From: Chloroflexi bacterium AL-N1
GTDB lineage: Bacteria; Chloroflexota; Chloroflexia; Chloroflexales; Roseiflexaceae
Length of the DNA: 64,000 nt
Reading direction: 5' to 3'
Assembly (NCBI GenBank): GCA_013122435.1
Contig: WYDT01000003.1
Span: 1 to 64,000 of the forward strand
The notes beneath the pieces are model-generated. The model did not search any database and was not told the origin of the DNA. It worked only from the letters and a program-made list of their open reading frames with translations. Below, in pieces: positions 34,216 to 44,001 of this stretch (position 1 is its first letter; the number at the start of each line of letters is the position of its first letter). Both the position numbers and the translations under genes were made by a program.

Positions 34216-35675
34216 GTCAGCAACACATACCTGAGGAGATTCAGCTGCAGGGGTCAATCTTCGCAAAACGGACAATGGCAGAGATTCTCGCCGATATTCG
34301 TGCGGCATATCTTTCCAACACGATGCCGTGGGTGATTGGATACAGTGGCGGCAAGGACTCAACCGCTGCATTGCAATTGGTCTGGTATGCCCTGCGCGAT
34401 CTCCCGCGTGAGCAGTTCAAACCGATTCATATTATTGCTACCGACACGTTAGTTGAAACGCCCGTGATTGTGGACCATGTAAACGGCAGTCTCAGTAGAA
34501 TGAGGATGGCAGCAGAGCAACAGGGACTCCCGATTGAGGTACATCGTCTGACACCTGATGTTGCCGAGACCTTCTGGGTCAACCTGATTGGGCGTGGGTA
34601 TCCAGCTCCACACAGTCGCTTCCGCTGGTGTACGGAACGCATGAAGATTAGACCAGCAGACACGTTTATTCTGAGCAAGGTCGCTGAGTATGGGGAGGTG
34701 GTGTTGGTGCTCGGACAACGTCTAGACGAAAGCCAGCGCCGCGCTCAATCCATGAGTAGTTACCGTATCACCGGCACACCATTTTCGCGCAATTCAACTT
34801 TACCTAAAGCTTACGTCTATACTCCCATTGAAGCATTTACTGTGAATGATGTCTGGAAGTATCTCGGACAGGTGCCACCGCCCTGGGGAGGCGATAATCG
34901 TTATCTGGCCTCGCTTTATCGTAGTGCCAATTCGGGTGAGTGTCCAATGGTGCTTGACCTCTCAACCCCCTCATGTGGCAGTAGTCGTTTTGGCTGTTGG
35001 GTATGTACTGTTGTGACCAAAGATAAAGCCATGGAGGCAATGATTGACAATGGGGAAGAATGGATGGTTCCTATGCTGGAATTCCGCGACTTTCTCGCTG
35101 CTACTCAGGAATTCGAGCGCAAACACGAAGTTCGTGATTATCGCCGACGTGATGGTCTTGTCAAAGTACGCAAACAGCAGGGAACACTCATTCGTGGCCC
35201 CTATCGCTTCTCGTTCCGCCAAGAATTGCTCGAACGACTGTTGGTTGTTCAGCAGCAGGTACGGGAGGATGGACCCGACCCCGATCTGACTCTCATTTCC
35301 CTTGAGGAATTGTACCAGATACGCCGTTTATGGCGTGCAGAGGCAAACGATTGGGAAGATAGTGTACCACAGATCTATCAGCAGGTGACCGGTGAAGCAT
35401 TGCCTTTGCCACCCGAAGACACAGTCTTGTTTGGCTCAGAGGAGCGTGGTCTATTGGCACAGGTCTGTGCAGAGGGAGATGTGCCAATTGAGTTACTAAT
35501 GGCACTCATTGAAAGCCAGCGCCAACAACACACCTTACGCAGCCGAACAGCTATCCATGCTCGGATTGACGAGATACTCCGTAGCGAGTGGCGGAGCGAA
35601 CAAGAAGTCTTGGAAGCCGTTGAGCAGCACCAGCAGCGGCGTGCTGATTTGGATAATAGGCAATTGGTGTCATAG
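34212..35675 (+). CDS. dndC: DndC, PAPS-reductase-like sulfurtransferase
   Basis: 487 residues. The ATP-pyrophosphatase loop is IGYSGGKDSTAALQLVW (near residue 45). Cysteines for an iron-sulfur cluster lie in GECPMVLDLSTPSCGSSRFG and CWVCTVVTKDKA. DndC activates the DNA backbone with ATP for sulfur insertion. It overlaps dndB by 4 bp (ATGA) and dndD begins at the next base after its stop. Confidence 0.95.
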   Translation: MSQQHIPEEIQLQGSIFAKRTMAEILADIRAAYLSNTMPWVIGYSGGKDSTAALQLVWYALRDLPREQFKPIHIIATDTLVETPVIVDHVNGSLSRMRMAAEQQGLPIEVHRLTPDVAETFWVNLIGRGYPAPHSRFRWCTERMKIRPADTFILSKVAEYGEVVLVLGQRLDESQRRAQSMSSYRITGTPFSRNSTLPKAYVYTPIEAFTVNDVWKYLGQVPPPWGGDNRYLASLYRSANSGECPMVLDLSTPSCGSSRFGCWVCTVVTKDKAMEAMIDNGEEWMVPMLEFRDFLAATQEFERKHEVRDYRRRDGLVKVRKQQGTLIRGPYRFSFRQELLERLLVVQQQVREDGPDPDLTLISLEELYQIRRLWRAEANDWEDSVPQIYQQVTGEALPLPPEDTVLFGSEERGLLAQVCAEGDVPIELLMALIESQRQQHTLRSRTAIHARIDEILRSEWRSEQEVLEAVEQHQQRRADLDNRQLVS

Positions 35676-37742
35676 ATGTATTTTACTGAGATTCGCTGTG
35701 TCAACTTTGGTCTCTACCGCGATGATCAATGTCTCAGTCTTGGGCTGGATGATACGGCGGAGATTACAAGTCGCCCGATTATCCTGATTGGCGGCAAGAA
35801 TGGTGCTGGCAAGACCACACTACTCGAAGCTGTCAAGTTGTGCCTCTACGGATCTGGGGTGTTTGGTGGTACCACGACGAAGCGCTCCTATGAAGACTAT
35901 CTCCTGAGTCGTATCCATCGCCCACTTGGTTCGCCGCTCCACAATGTGTTTGCAGGTATCAGTCTCACATTCGTGCATACCGTTGATGCACAGCAAGATA
36001 CGTTCAAAGTGGAGCGTTTCTGGCAACGACAGGACCGTGGTATCGAAGAAACCCTGACCGTTTGGCAAAATGACACCCAGCTTGCAGATAGTGATTATCC
36101 CTGGTGGAATCAGTTTCTCCACAACCTGCTGCCACCTGGCCTTGCTGACCTGTTTTTCTTTGATGGAGAGAAAATTCAGTCACTAGCTGATGACCCGGAT
36201 TATAGAGCATTCGGGCAGGCCATTCGAACATTGTTAGGATTAGATGTTCTTGATCGGTTACGTTCGGACCTTGGTATATATGTCACGCGTCAGAAACGCA
36301 AAGATGGCGATAGTCTGGAAAAACAACTGGCGGATATTGTTGCTCAGCGTCAACATATCGAAGAGATCTTTCACGCTGAGCATATGAAGCTGGCGAGCCT
36401 CCAACGAGAAATAGATCAGAAGACCAGCAAGATCGAACAAGTAGAGCAGCGCTTTGCCAGTGAGGGCGGACATATTGCCGTACAACGTGAGGAACTCATG
36501 CAACGGTTTTCTGCCTTGCAATCCACCATACAACACTATGAACGTGATATTCAAGAATACGCCAATGGATTACTTCCATTGGCAATCATTCCCCGTCTTG
36601 CTGCGAGCCTGCGTGACAATCTGATAGCTGGGGAGCATGCAGCGCATCATCGGGCAATGAGCGTATTTGCTGATCGTTTCACAGCGGACCTTCTCGCAAA
36701 CCTGAAACAGGATGATCGATGGCTCAATGATGCGATGCTATCCGATGAAGAGAAAGCCGCTGTGACCGAGGGATTCAGTCAGATGGTGCAAACGGTTCAA
36801 AGCAATTTGACAAGCAGCAATGGCTTCACTGTTGCCCCCGCAATACCGCATGACCTTTCTCGACAGGATCGTCAGCAACTCCTGACCTGGATTGACCAAG
36901 CAGGTTCCAGCGTTGCCAGGGCTGTACAGGAGGTGGGGCAGGCACTATCAGAAGCGATGGAAGAACTTGCACATGTTGAGGCACTGCAACATCAGATGCC
37001 TGCAGATGAAGCCATACAGCCTCTTCTCAAGCAGCTTGCGTCACTCAATCAAGAGCTTGGTGCACTCCATACACAACGAGAAGCGCAGGAAGGCGTAGTA
37101 CGCCAACTGAATATGGAACGCAACCGTTTGGAACAACAAGAAAAAGATATGTATCTCCGTATGATGCGTGGTGATGATCCATCGTATCGCATGCAACTGG
37201 CTGCACGTGCACAGCAAGCGCTTGTCCAATATGAAACAGAGTTACGGCGTGCTAAATTGGGGCAATTGGAACAGCGTATTGTGGAGTGTTACGGACGTTT
37301 GAGTCGCAAGGGTAACTATATCAAGCGCATCACGATTGACCCTGAGACGTTTGAGACGACCTTGTTTAACCAACGTAACGATCCAATCCCGCGTGAACAG
37401 TTGTCGGCAGGGGAAAAGCAAATTTATGCCATCGCTATCCTGTGGGCACTACGGCTGGTGTCGGGAAGATCTATCCCGGTTATTGTCGATACGCCGCTTG
37501 GTCGTCTAGACAGTGAACATCGGCAACATCTCGTGCAGCGATATTTTCCCCAGGCTAGTCATCAGGTAATCCTGCTTTCAACAGACACTGAGATTGATGG
37601 TGACCTCTATACAGATTTGGCACCTGCGGTTTCACATGCCTATCATCTGGTCTACAGCAACCGCGAGGCATATACTAGTATTAGAGAAGGATATTTCGTG
37701 GATGAGGCAGCGAACCCGCAGGAAGTCGAGGTGCAGACATGA
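35676..37742 (+). CDS. dndD: DndD, SMC/Rad50-like ATPase
   Basis: 688 residues. Walker A IGGKNGAGKTTLLEAVKLCL near residue 35, a long coiled-coil middle (IEEIFHAEHMKLASLQREID; LNQELGALHTQREAQEGVVR), then the ABC signature LSAGEKQIYAIAILWAL and Walker B IPVIVDTPLGRLD. DndD is thought to give DNA nicking or conformational energy to the phosphorothioation complex. It overlaps dndE by 4 bp. Confidence 0.94.
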   Translation: MYFTEIRCVNFGLYRDDQCLSLGLDDTAEITSRPIILIGGKNGAGKTTLLEAVKLCLYGSGVFGGTTTKRSYEDYLLSRIHRPLGSPLHNVFAGISLTFVHTVDAQQDTFKVERFWQRQDRGIEETLTVWQNDTQLADSDYPWWNQFLHNLLPPGLADLFFFDGEKIQSLADDPDYRAFGQAIRTLLGLDVLDRLRSDLGIYVTRQKRKDGDSLEKQLADIVAQRQHIEEIFHAEHMKLASLQREIDQKTSKIEQVEQRFASEGGHIAVQREELMQRFSALQSTIQHYERDIQEYANGLLPLAIIPRLAASLRDNLIAGEHAAHHRAMSVFADRFTADLLANLKQDDRWLNDAMLSDEEKAAVTEGFSQMVQTVQSNLTSSNGFTVAPAIPHDLSRQDRQQLLTWIDQAGSSVARAVQEVGQALSEAMEELAHVEALQHQMPADEAIQPLLKQLASLNQELGALHTQREAQEGVVRQLNMERNRLEQQEKDMYLRMMRGDDPSYRMQLAARAQQALVQYETELRRAKLGQLEQRIVECYGRLSRKGNYIKRITIDPETFETTLFNQRNDPIPREQLSAGEKQIYAIAILWALRLVSGRSIPVIVDTPLGRLDSEHRQHLVQRYFPQASHQVILLSTDTEIDGDLYTDLAPAVSHAYHLVYSNREAYTSIREGYFVDEAANPQEVEVQT

Positions 37743-38125
37743 AATTGACACGTATTCGGTTCTGTGAAGAGGCAGACCAGCGGCTCCGCCAGCTCAAATC
37801 ACGCACGGGTATCACCCCAAACTTACTCTGTCGTATGGGCTTTTGTCTCTCACTGGATGACCCGATGGTGCCAGATCCAACGCAGTTTCCACCGGACAGC
37901 CAGCGTGAGATAGACCGACACACATTGACGGGACAGTATGATGTGCTTTTTCTAGCCCTACTGCGCGAACGTTGTGTGAGAGATAATCTGTCGATCGAAG
38001 GGAAAGCGTTTGAAGAACAGTTCCGAGCGCATATGAATCGTGGTGTGTTATTACTCTTCCAACGAGTCAAGTCTCTCCCGGACGTGTCCAAACTGGTACC
38101 TGCTGTTCCAGTTGTGGAATGTTAA
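37739..38125 (+). CDS. dndE: DndE, DNA phosphorothioation protein
   Basis: 128 residues, close to the family length. The N-terminus IRFCEEADQRLRQLKSRTGI and the segment ITPNLLCRMGFCLSL are typical of DndE, which binds (nicked) DNA and is required for modification. It follows dndD with an ATGA overlap. The 10-bp gap to the next gene holds the ribosome site of dndA. Confidence 0.88.
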   Translation: MKLTRIRFCEEADQRLRQLKSRTGITPNLLCRMGFCLSLDDPMVPDPTQFPPDSQREIDRHTLTGQYDVLFLALLRERCVRDNLSIEGKAFEEQFRAHMNRGVLLLFQRVKSLPDVSKLVPAVPVVEC

Positions 38126-38135
38126 GGAGCAAGTG

Positions 38136-39299
38136 ATGGTTCGTCTCCCTATCTATATGGATCATCATGCAACCACACCCGTCGACCCGCGGGTGGTTGA
38201 GGCGATGCTCCCCTACTTTACCGAGGTGTATGGCAACGCGGCTAGCAAAGATCATCTGTTTGGAGTTGAAGCCAATAACGCTGTCGAGCAGGCACGCAAG
38301 CAGATAGCGACCCTCATCAATGCCAAGCCGGAAGAGATTATTTTCACCAGTGGTGCGACCGAGTCAGACAACATTGCGCTATTCGGTGCTGCCGAGAAGT
38401 ACGCCGGTAAGGGTGACCATATTATTACCTGCGTCACGGAGCACAAAGCGGTGCTGGATGCTGCAAAGCGTCTGGAGCAGATGGGCAAGCGCGTGACCTA
38501 CCTGCGCGTTGATCAGTATGGTCGCATTGACTTGGATGAATTGCGAGATGCTATTACACTACAAACTGTTCTGATCTCAGTTATGGCAGCCAACAACGAG
38601 ATCGGGACACTGGCACCAGTAACAGAGATCGGCAAGATCGCTCGTGAGCATAGTGTGATTTTCCATACTGATGCGACTCAGGCAGTTGGGCATATCCCAA
38701 TAGATGTCCAGCAGATGCAAATTGACTGCCTCTCGATGAGTGCCCACAAGCTGTATGGGCCGAAAGGCATTGGGGCGCTGTATGTACGGAAGAGCAATCC
38801 CCGAGTGCGGCTTGCGCCGGTACTCTATGGTGGTGGTCATGAGCGTGGTCTGCGGTCTGGCACCCCCAATGTGCCAGGGATTGTTGGGTTTGGAGAGGCA
38901 GCGGCGATTGCGAAGCGTGAGATGGATAAACTGGCTGTCCAGTACCGCAACTGGACAGAGCAACTGTTCAGTGCCTTACAGGAGCGCATTGAAGGAGTAG
39001 CGCGCAATGGTCACCCCACAGCGCGATTGCCGCATAACTTGAATATCTATCTCCCCGGCATTGAGAGCCGAGCGTTCATTGTTGACCTACAAGATCTTGC
39101 TATCTCAACTGGGTCGGCCTGCACCACGGCATCGGTAGAACCCTCTCATGTTATCGCTGCACTGGGCTTTGGTGAGCAGCGTGCCCACTGTTCACTGCGC
39201 TTTGGTCTGGGGCGTAGTAATGATGCAGAACAGGTAGCGTATGCAGTAGAGGTGGTAAAACAAAAAGTGTTTCTCTTGAGAAAGTTCATTATGTCATGA
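38136..39299 (+). CDS. dndA: DndA, cysteine desulfurase (IscS/NifS family)
   Basis: 387 residues, PLP-dependent; supplies sulfur from cysteine to DndC. Seen: IYMDHHATTPVDPRV at the start, the aspartate strand VIFHTDATQAVGHIP, the PLP lysine in CLSMSAHKLYGPKGIGALY and the persulfide cysteine in STGSACTTASVEPSHVI. The ATG at 38136 follows AAGGAG. Its place as last gene after dndE is less common; in known loci it is divergent or upstream, or IscS takes over. It could also serve iron-sulfur assembly, but position favours DndA. Confidence 0.92.
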   Translation: MVRLPIYMDHHATTPVDPRVVEAMLPYFTEVYGNAASKDHLFGVEANNAVEQARKQIATLINAKPEEIIFTSGATESDNIALFGAAEKYAGKGDHIITCVTEHKAVLDAAKRLEQMGKRVTYLRVDQYGRIDLDELRDAITLQTVLISVMAANNEIGTLAPVTEIGKIAREHSVIFHTDATQAVGHIPIDVQQMQIDCLSMSAHKLYGPKGIGALYVRKSNPRVRLAPVLYGGGHERGLRSGTPNVPGIVGFGEAAAIAKREMDKLAVQYRNWTEQLFSALQERIEGVARNGHPTARLPHNLNIYLPGIESRAFIVDLQDLAISTGSACTTASVEPSHVIAALGFGEQRAHCSLRFGLGRSNDAEQVAYAVEVVKQKVFLLRKFIMS

Positions 39300-39301
39300 A
39301 T

Positions 39302-41008
39302 TTAATAATCCAAGCGCCATACCTGACAAGCGACTTTAGCCATTGAAGCTTGTCTTTGCCGTATCTCTTCTAGTCCCCAAGTTGAATAGTTTACCAAATC
39401 AGAGGTAATCTTGATTTTTGATTGACTATATGCCGTTGAAAGTTTTTCATCAAATGATGATCTGGCTTGTTTTCTATTCATAGAGGTACCTAAAAGAGTC
39501 ATATTGCCGATTCGGTAAATGTACTGACTGATATCTTCATCCGATGGAAACGTCTGTATCCATGGTTCATCAGGGTTTTGCGGTAAAATGTGTTCTAGAT
39601 TGAGATCTTTCTCATTAAGATTAGTCACAAGTTCTTTGTCATCCCCTAAATGAGCATTGTTGATTTCCTGAAGTATATATCGAGCAAGGCGTGAGCCAGT
39701 TTTTGGTAAGACTTTACCCTCAAAACAACCTTTGAATTCCTCATCACTCGGATATATCTTCGCCATTTTTTCAAATATCGGTTTGATTTTTTTTGGTTTT
39801 TGCTCACGTATCCAAGTGGCAACCTCACTATAGACATATTCTAAGTGGCTGGTGCTATTGTTACATATCACATTATAGCGAAAGGTAATGATCACTAGCA
39901 TTCGTAGAACTTTCTCAAGGTTATCTGGCACTGTTTGATGTATTGCTAAAAGGACAGGATAGCATAAATTGACGTTGAATAAAACAAGTAAATTCAAATT
40001 TTCCCGAACGTTTGTGTCATAACCATCCCACATAGCACTTTGCGGGTCTTCAAACGCACCATATATTTCTGCAGCGTTCTTTAGTTTCTCCACGAAATTA
40101 GTGACTTCTATAGGATTTTTGACTTCAGTACAAATGACTTTATAGAGATCTTTCTCGCGAATTACTTTCCTGTTTGACAGCCAATAATGGCGAATAAATC
40201 TCGTCAATCCTGTTCTCACTAAAGATGTATTCATGTCTTTCCAGTTTTTTCTTACATCTGCGATTCTTCCACTTGATCTGGAAAAGAAATAGTTCTTTAA
40301 CAGATCAGCTACAGAAAGATCCAAACCTCTATCATTTAGTGTTTCAAATATTAAATACGCATTTACTAAATCAGAAACAGTGATAATAATCACCACCAGC
40401 TTGTTTCTAATGCAGTCAATTATTTGAAAAAGTATCTTACCTTTATCTTCACCTAATTCAGAAACACGTTGCTCAACTTTTCCTCTTAGCCTAAGATATG
40501 TTTTTGCCAATAGCTTATTAGATTTGTTGACATTTCTTTTGTTTATGATAGTTGTCAATTCTCTTACATCTTCTCTTGATAGGTGCTTTCAAATGAAAGT
40601 GTCCTTATAAAAAGGGTTGTTTAGTTCGTTCAACTCGAGTTTTGCCATCTTGTCAGTGGTTTCCAGATCGGACGTGCTAATATAGTTATTTTCGACAATC
40701 CTAGATCGCTCATTATCACCATAATCAATGAACAAGTCTCTGAATACACACATGAGTATTGATATGGTTGCGATGCGTTGTTGACCATCAATTAACATGC
40801 GTCGTTGATTTTCTGAATTGACAACGATGGCTCCAAGAAAATGCTCAATACGGTCTTCATCAATAGTATTGACTATGTCAGTCCATAATTCATCAATTTG
40901 CTCTTCAGCCCAACCATAATCTCTTTGAAAATCAGGCACAAAGCATTGAGTTTTGTCATCAAAGAACTGACCTAAGTTGATCATCTTACTCTCAATACCA
41001 CTACTCAT
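39302..41008 (-). pseudogene. DUF262/DUF1524 nuclease (SspE/GmrSD-like), interrupted by one TGA
   Basis: One frame of 568 codons with a single in-frame TGA at 40,591-40,589. The first 139 codons carry the DUF262 part (FVPDFQRDYGWAEEQIDELW; DGQQR in MLIDGQQRIATISILM). The rest carries the middle and the DUF1524 HNH end (NLEHILPQNPDEPW, YRIGNMTLLGTSMNRKQA). Family members are NTP-dependent nucleases; GmrSD cuts modified DNA and SspE senses phosphorothioate. Restart at a TTG 10 codons later could give a C-terminal piece. The gene is visibly AT-rich compared with dnd genes. Probably inactivated by a point mutation. Confidence 0.8.
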
Positions 41009-41036
41009 AATTAACTCTCCTTATTGTATCAAGCAA

Positions 41037-41405
41037 CTAAAGCACCTTCTTAAAGGTCAACAACCCCACTAAATTCCACAAAGGTCTCCCCGCTTGGTTC
41101 AGCAATTCTGTCTTCATCTCGTGGATGCCGACATGTGCGTACTCCTCGGCGTTAGTTGCAGTGTAGTATAGAGAAGCCAAAGATCCAATCAAGTAAACTC
41201 CGTCAACCTCTAGTTCATCACAAGCACGCTGATCAACAGCAACTCCGAAGTAATCGGCGAGTGTCACTACTAGTTCTAACGACGGGTGCTTGTGCCCACT
41301 TTCCAGATTACCGAAAACCATAGGATTTGAACCCCAGTGCGTCAGTCAATTCCTACATCGTCATACCCTGGAAGGATGCGAAGCTTTTCTCCGAAGCGCT
41401 GCATA
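41037..41405 (-). pseudogene. Chimeric relic: XRE regulator joined to the tail of Dnd-associated protein 4
   Basis: Reading down the reverse strand: QRFGEKLRIL, then after a shift and a TAG, LTDALGFKSYG, then in the frame ending at 41,037 GNLESGHKHPSLELVVTLAD. These are pieces of a Cro/C1-type repressor. They run directly into EEYAHVGIHEMKTELLNQAG and RPLWNLVGLLTF, which matches the end of Dnd-associated protein 4 (EEYAQAGIHEVKAELLDQAV, RPLWNLVAM at 43,585). A recombination joined both, and frameshifts then broke the front part. An intact 94-codon frame remains. Confidence 0.65.
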
Positions 41406-41484
41406 GACCTTGAATTCACCAGCTTTCTAAAACTCACAGCTGGCTTAGTGTGATCAATACATGTCCATCAGCTACCAATACATA

Positions 41485-41512
41485 TTGACAGATATCATTT
41501 GTGTTGTATTTA
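41485..41512 (+). promoter_or_regulatory. Promoter-like pair on the forward strand
   Basis: A perfect TTGACA (41,485-41,490), 16-bp spacer and TATTTA (41,507-41,512). It would drive transcription towards the small frame at 41,622 and antisense into the end of the intact DUF262 gene. Confidence 0.4.
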
Positions 41513-41621
41513 CGCCAATAGGCGTACAAACTCTAGCTAGAAGGACACACTACTATGGTGCAGTATCACCCCAAGAACTTGCCCTCCTGTGGCAGCGGGA
41601 GAAAATCATAACGGATATAAT

Positions 41622-41807
41622 ATGGCCGTTGGACAAATCATACAAAACCTCTTACGCATTCAAAGATCTCTCGACTCCCAGCGCCAGTTACTCCAATCCG
41701 CGTTGAAAATCCAGCGTCAGTTGCTCGCCACACTCCAACTTGATTTGGAGAAGGCGGCGCAGAGGTCAAATGAAAAGAGAAGAATTGCTAAAACGCAAAT
41801 ATCTTAA
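41622..41807 (+). CDS. Small coiled-coil-like protein (uncertain)
   Basis: 61 codons: LLRIQRSLDSQRQLLQSALK, then IQRQLLATLQLDLEKAAQRS, a regular amphipathic helix. It stands between two reverse-strand genes and overlaps the 3' end of the intact DUF262 gene by 20 bp. It has a forward promoter-like pair about 110 bp upstream but no good ribosome site. Another frame in front (YGAVSPQELALLWQREKI) also looks protein-like, so a frameshifted longer gene is possible. Not recognised. Confidence 0.3.
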   Translation: MAVGQIIQNLLRIQRSLDSQRQLLQSALKIQRQLLATLQLDLEKAAQRSNEKRRIAKTQIS

Positions 41808-43563
41808 GGGCCTGTCGAACAAGTTCCTCCTGCCGCCTGTCTAACGCATCAGCCGTCCAGCCTGGTAGATTTGAGAGAGAGCGTGTCATTGAGATATGTG
41901 ATTTACTATATGCCCCAATTTTTGACAAAAACGGCTTATTTCCCAGATTTGAGTTTTCAGGTCCCAACACTGTTAAGTTTCCAAGGTTGTTTTTTCGCTC
42001 CGAAAGCGCTATAGGACTCACCTCACTCTTAGGATGAATATGCTCAACTGTTACTTGGTTAAGATCAAAGCATTTTGTTTGATCTTTTTTACGGGGTTTT
42101 CCTGATGCACCTGTATTCAACCATTCTTGGTAATCCTCAAGGGTAGTAAGAAAGTGCTTAATGATACGGTTTTGATGTGATGATTTTTCGGAATACCTTA
42201 GCTTGGCAATGAGATTTGCCTCGAAAACACCATCAGACGCGTTTACTTGTGCAAGTGTTTTGAGATTATGCTCAAATTCAGAGAAATTAAATGTACCCTC
42301 ACGAATCTTCACTGAATACTTGTAATATTTGTCAGCTAATGGACCAATATGAGCTCCTGTCATAGTGACGTAGCGAAAAGCAAATCGTTCAAGTAGGCAA
42401 ACAAGAGTTGCAAATTCTTTCTCTTCAAGATGAAGTGCTGCTGCCATTAAAATTGGCAGAGAGAGCTCGTGCTTTAAAATTCGTATCAATCGGTATAATC
42501 GATCTTTGTTCCAAGAAGAGGTCATAGATCCCTCGTAGGGCCATTCTCCGTCCTTAAGCTTTTCGAATAGATCACTTTCTTCGCTCATACTGGACACCCT
42601 TTGCTCAATAGCTAGAGCATCATCACGGTTCACAGGAGAGGAGTAATCAAAAAATGCTTTCACAAATTCATCAAGCACATTACGTTTAGATGCGCGCTCA
42701 CCGATGTATGATGGATAGTAGCTGGCTAGAAAGTGATCGATATCTCGTTGTTTGGGGGCTAGTATTCTATCCCAATGTTGCTGAACGTTAGGTTGAAGAT
42801 GATCGTGATCTTCCAGTAATTCGAGACTTCTTGATCTCAAAAGATCACCTGTGCTTAAAGATTTTCCACGATCATTTAATGTGGTAAATAATTGATATGC
42901 CTCATCTCTATTATCACTTGCGATATGGATAATGTAACAGTCTTGAAGTATGCAATTAAGTGTTACAAGTAAATACTCTAATTTAGTGGCAGTATTTAGT
43001 AAGGAGTCTTTAAGGATAGGATTAAAGAGTTTCTTCTGTAGTTCTGTATATGCAAATCTGAGTCTCTTATGAGACTCTCGTTCTGGGTTTACTTTACTGC
43101 CTTGGACAAGTTGTTCATAGTAGTTAAGGTCCGCTTGCGAGAGTCTAAGTCTGAGGCGATCCTGCCGCGCTTCAAGATCACGATACTGAAAAAAGTCGCG
43201 TCGCGTTTCACGCTCGTATTCTTCAGCCTTATTTTGGGTATCAATGTCCTTCTCTTTTGTGGAATTTGTGATTATTGTCTTAAGGGATTTGATAATGAGA
43301 GAGATAGCCATCATAAAAGTAGCAAGGCGCTGCTGACCATCAATGACTTCATAGTATTCTTTGTTTATTGTCACGATCCCACCAAAGAAATGCTTTGAAT
43401 CTCTATGCGAAGTATTTATTCGGTGGTTATAAAGTTTTTGAATATCGTTAATAAAGTCCTCTATTTCTTCATCTTCCCAGGCATAAGCGCGTTGATATTT
43501 AGGGACAATAAAAGGCATTTTCTGATAGAGCAGCGTTGCAATAGACATCTTCTTGGCTTCCAT
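41788..43563 (-). CDS. DUF262/DUF1524 NTP-dependent nuclease (SspE/GmrSD-like)
   Basis: 591 residues, intact. N-terminal DUF262: FIVPKYQRAYAWEDEEIEDF, and DGQQR in YEVIDGQQRLATFMMAISL (near residue 75). Middle helical part: YQLFTTLNDRGKSLSTGDLL. C-terminal DUF1524 HNH-type: QVTVEHIHPKSEVSPIAL, then NLGNLTVLGPENSNLGNKPF. Known relatives restrict modified DNA (GmrSD) or sense phosphorothioate and nick phage DNA (SspE). Beside dnd genes a phosphorothioate-guided restriction role is a reasonable inference. The ribosome site AAGGAG lies six bases before the ATG. Last gene of the reverse restriction operon. Confidence 0.88.
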   Translation of the reverse strand: MEAKKMSIATLLYQKMPFIVPKYQRAYAWEDEEIEDFINDIQKLYNHRINTSHRDSKHFFGGIVTINKEYYEVIDGQQRLATFMMAISLIIKSLKTIITNSTKEKDIDTQNKAEEYERETRRDFFQYRDLEARQDRLRLRLSQADLNYYEQLVQGSKVNPERESHKRLRFAYTELQKKLFNPILKDSLLNTATKLEYLLVTLNCILQDCYIIHIASDNRDEAYQLFTTLNDRGKSLSTGDLLRSRSLELLEDHDHLQPNVQQHWDRILAPKQRDIDHFLASYYPSYIGERASKRNVLDEFVKAFFDYSSPVNRDDALAIEQRVSSMSEESDLFEKLKDGEWPYEGSMTSSWNKDRLYRLIRILKHELSLPILMAAALHLEEKEFATLVCLLERFAFRYVTMTGAHIGPLADKYYKYSVKIREGTFNFSEFEHNLKTLAQVNASDGVFEANLIAKLRYSEKSSHQNRIIKHFLTTLEDYQEWLNTGASGKPRKKDQTKCFDLNQVTVEHIHPKSEVSPIALSERKNNLGNLTVLGPENSNLGNKPFLSKIGAYSKSHISMTRSLSNLPGWTADALDRRQEELVRQALKIFAF

Positions 43564-43584
43564 AGCAATCTCCTTTTGTTTTTA

Positions 43585-44001
43585 CTAAGAATGTTGCTGT
43601 GTCATAGCTACCAAATTCCACAATGGTCTCACCGCTTGGTCCAGCAATTCTGCCTTCACTTCGTGGATGCCAGCTTGGGCATACTCTTCAGCGATGGTCA
43701 GCACCTCGTCCTGCTTCATCAAGACGGCTACATCCCCTGTCGTTGCAATGGCAATCGCCTTCAGTAAAAGCAGGTCATGCTCCTTGAATACATCTTTGCG
43801 AATCGTCACTTTCGAACTGGACGGTGCTTTGTGACGTACACCCTGTCGATAGCCAAGGGCAACTGCCAGCATAAACACATCCTTCATTGTAGAGAATGGC
43901 ACCTGCTCAGAACTGTTCCCATCAGTTAGTTCTTTATAGATAGAATGAACAGCCTCGTCAATGACGATTCGGTCGGTTCGGGCACTGCTATCTTCGTTCA
44001 T
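43585..44001 (-). CDS. DNA phosphorothioation-associated protein 4
   Basis: 138 residues: DEAVHSIYKELTDGNSSEQV, FSTMKDVFMLAVALGYRQGV, then KDVFKEHDLLLLKAIAIATT and EEYAQAGIHEVKAELLDQAV. This agrees with the small family called Dnd-associated protein 4, which is found with dnd restriction genes; its function is not known. It overlaps the ATPase gene upstream by 14 bp and ends 21 bp before the DUF262 gene. A copy of its last 40 residues lies in the relic at 41,037. Confidence 0.8.
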   Translation of the reverse strand: MNEDSSARTDRIVIDEAVHSIYKELTDGNSSEQVPFSTMKDVFMLAVALGYRQGVRHKAPSSSKVTIRKDVFKEHDLLLLKAIAIATTGDVAVLMKQDEVLTIAEEYAQAGIHEVKAELLDQAVRPLWNLVAMTQQHS

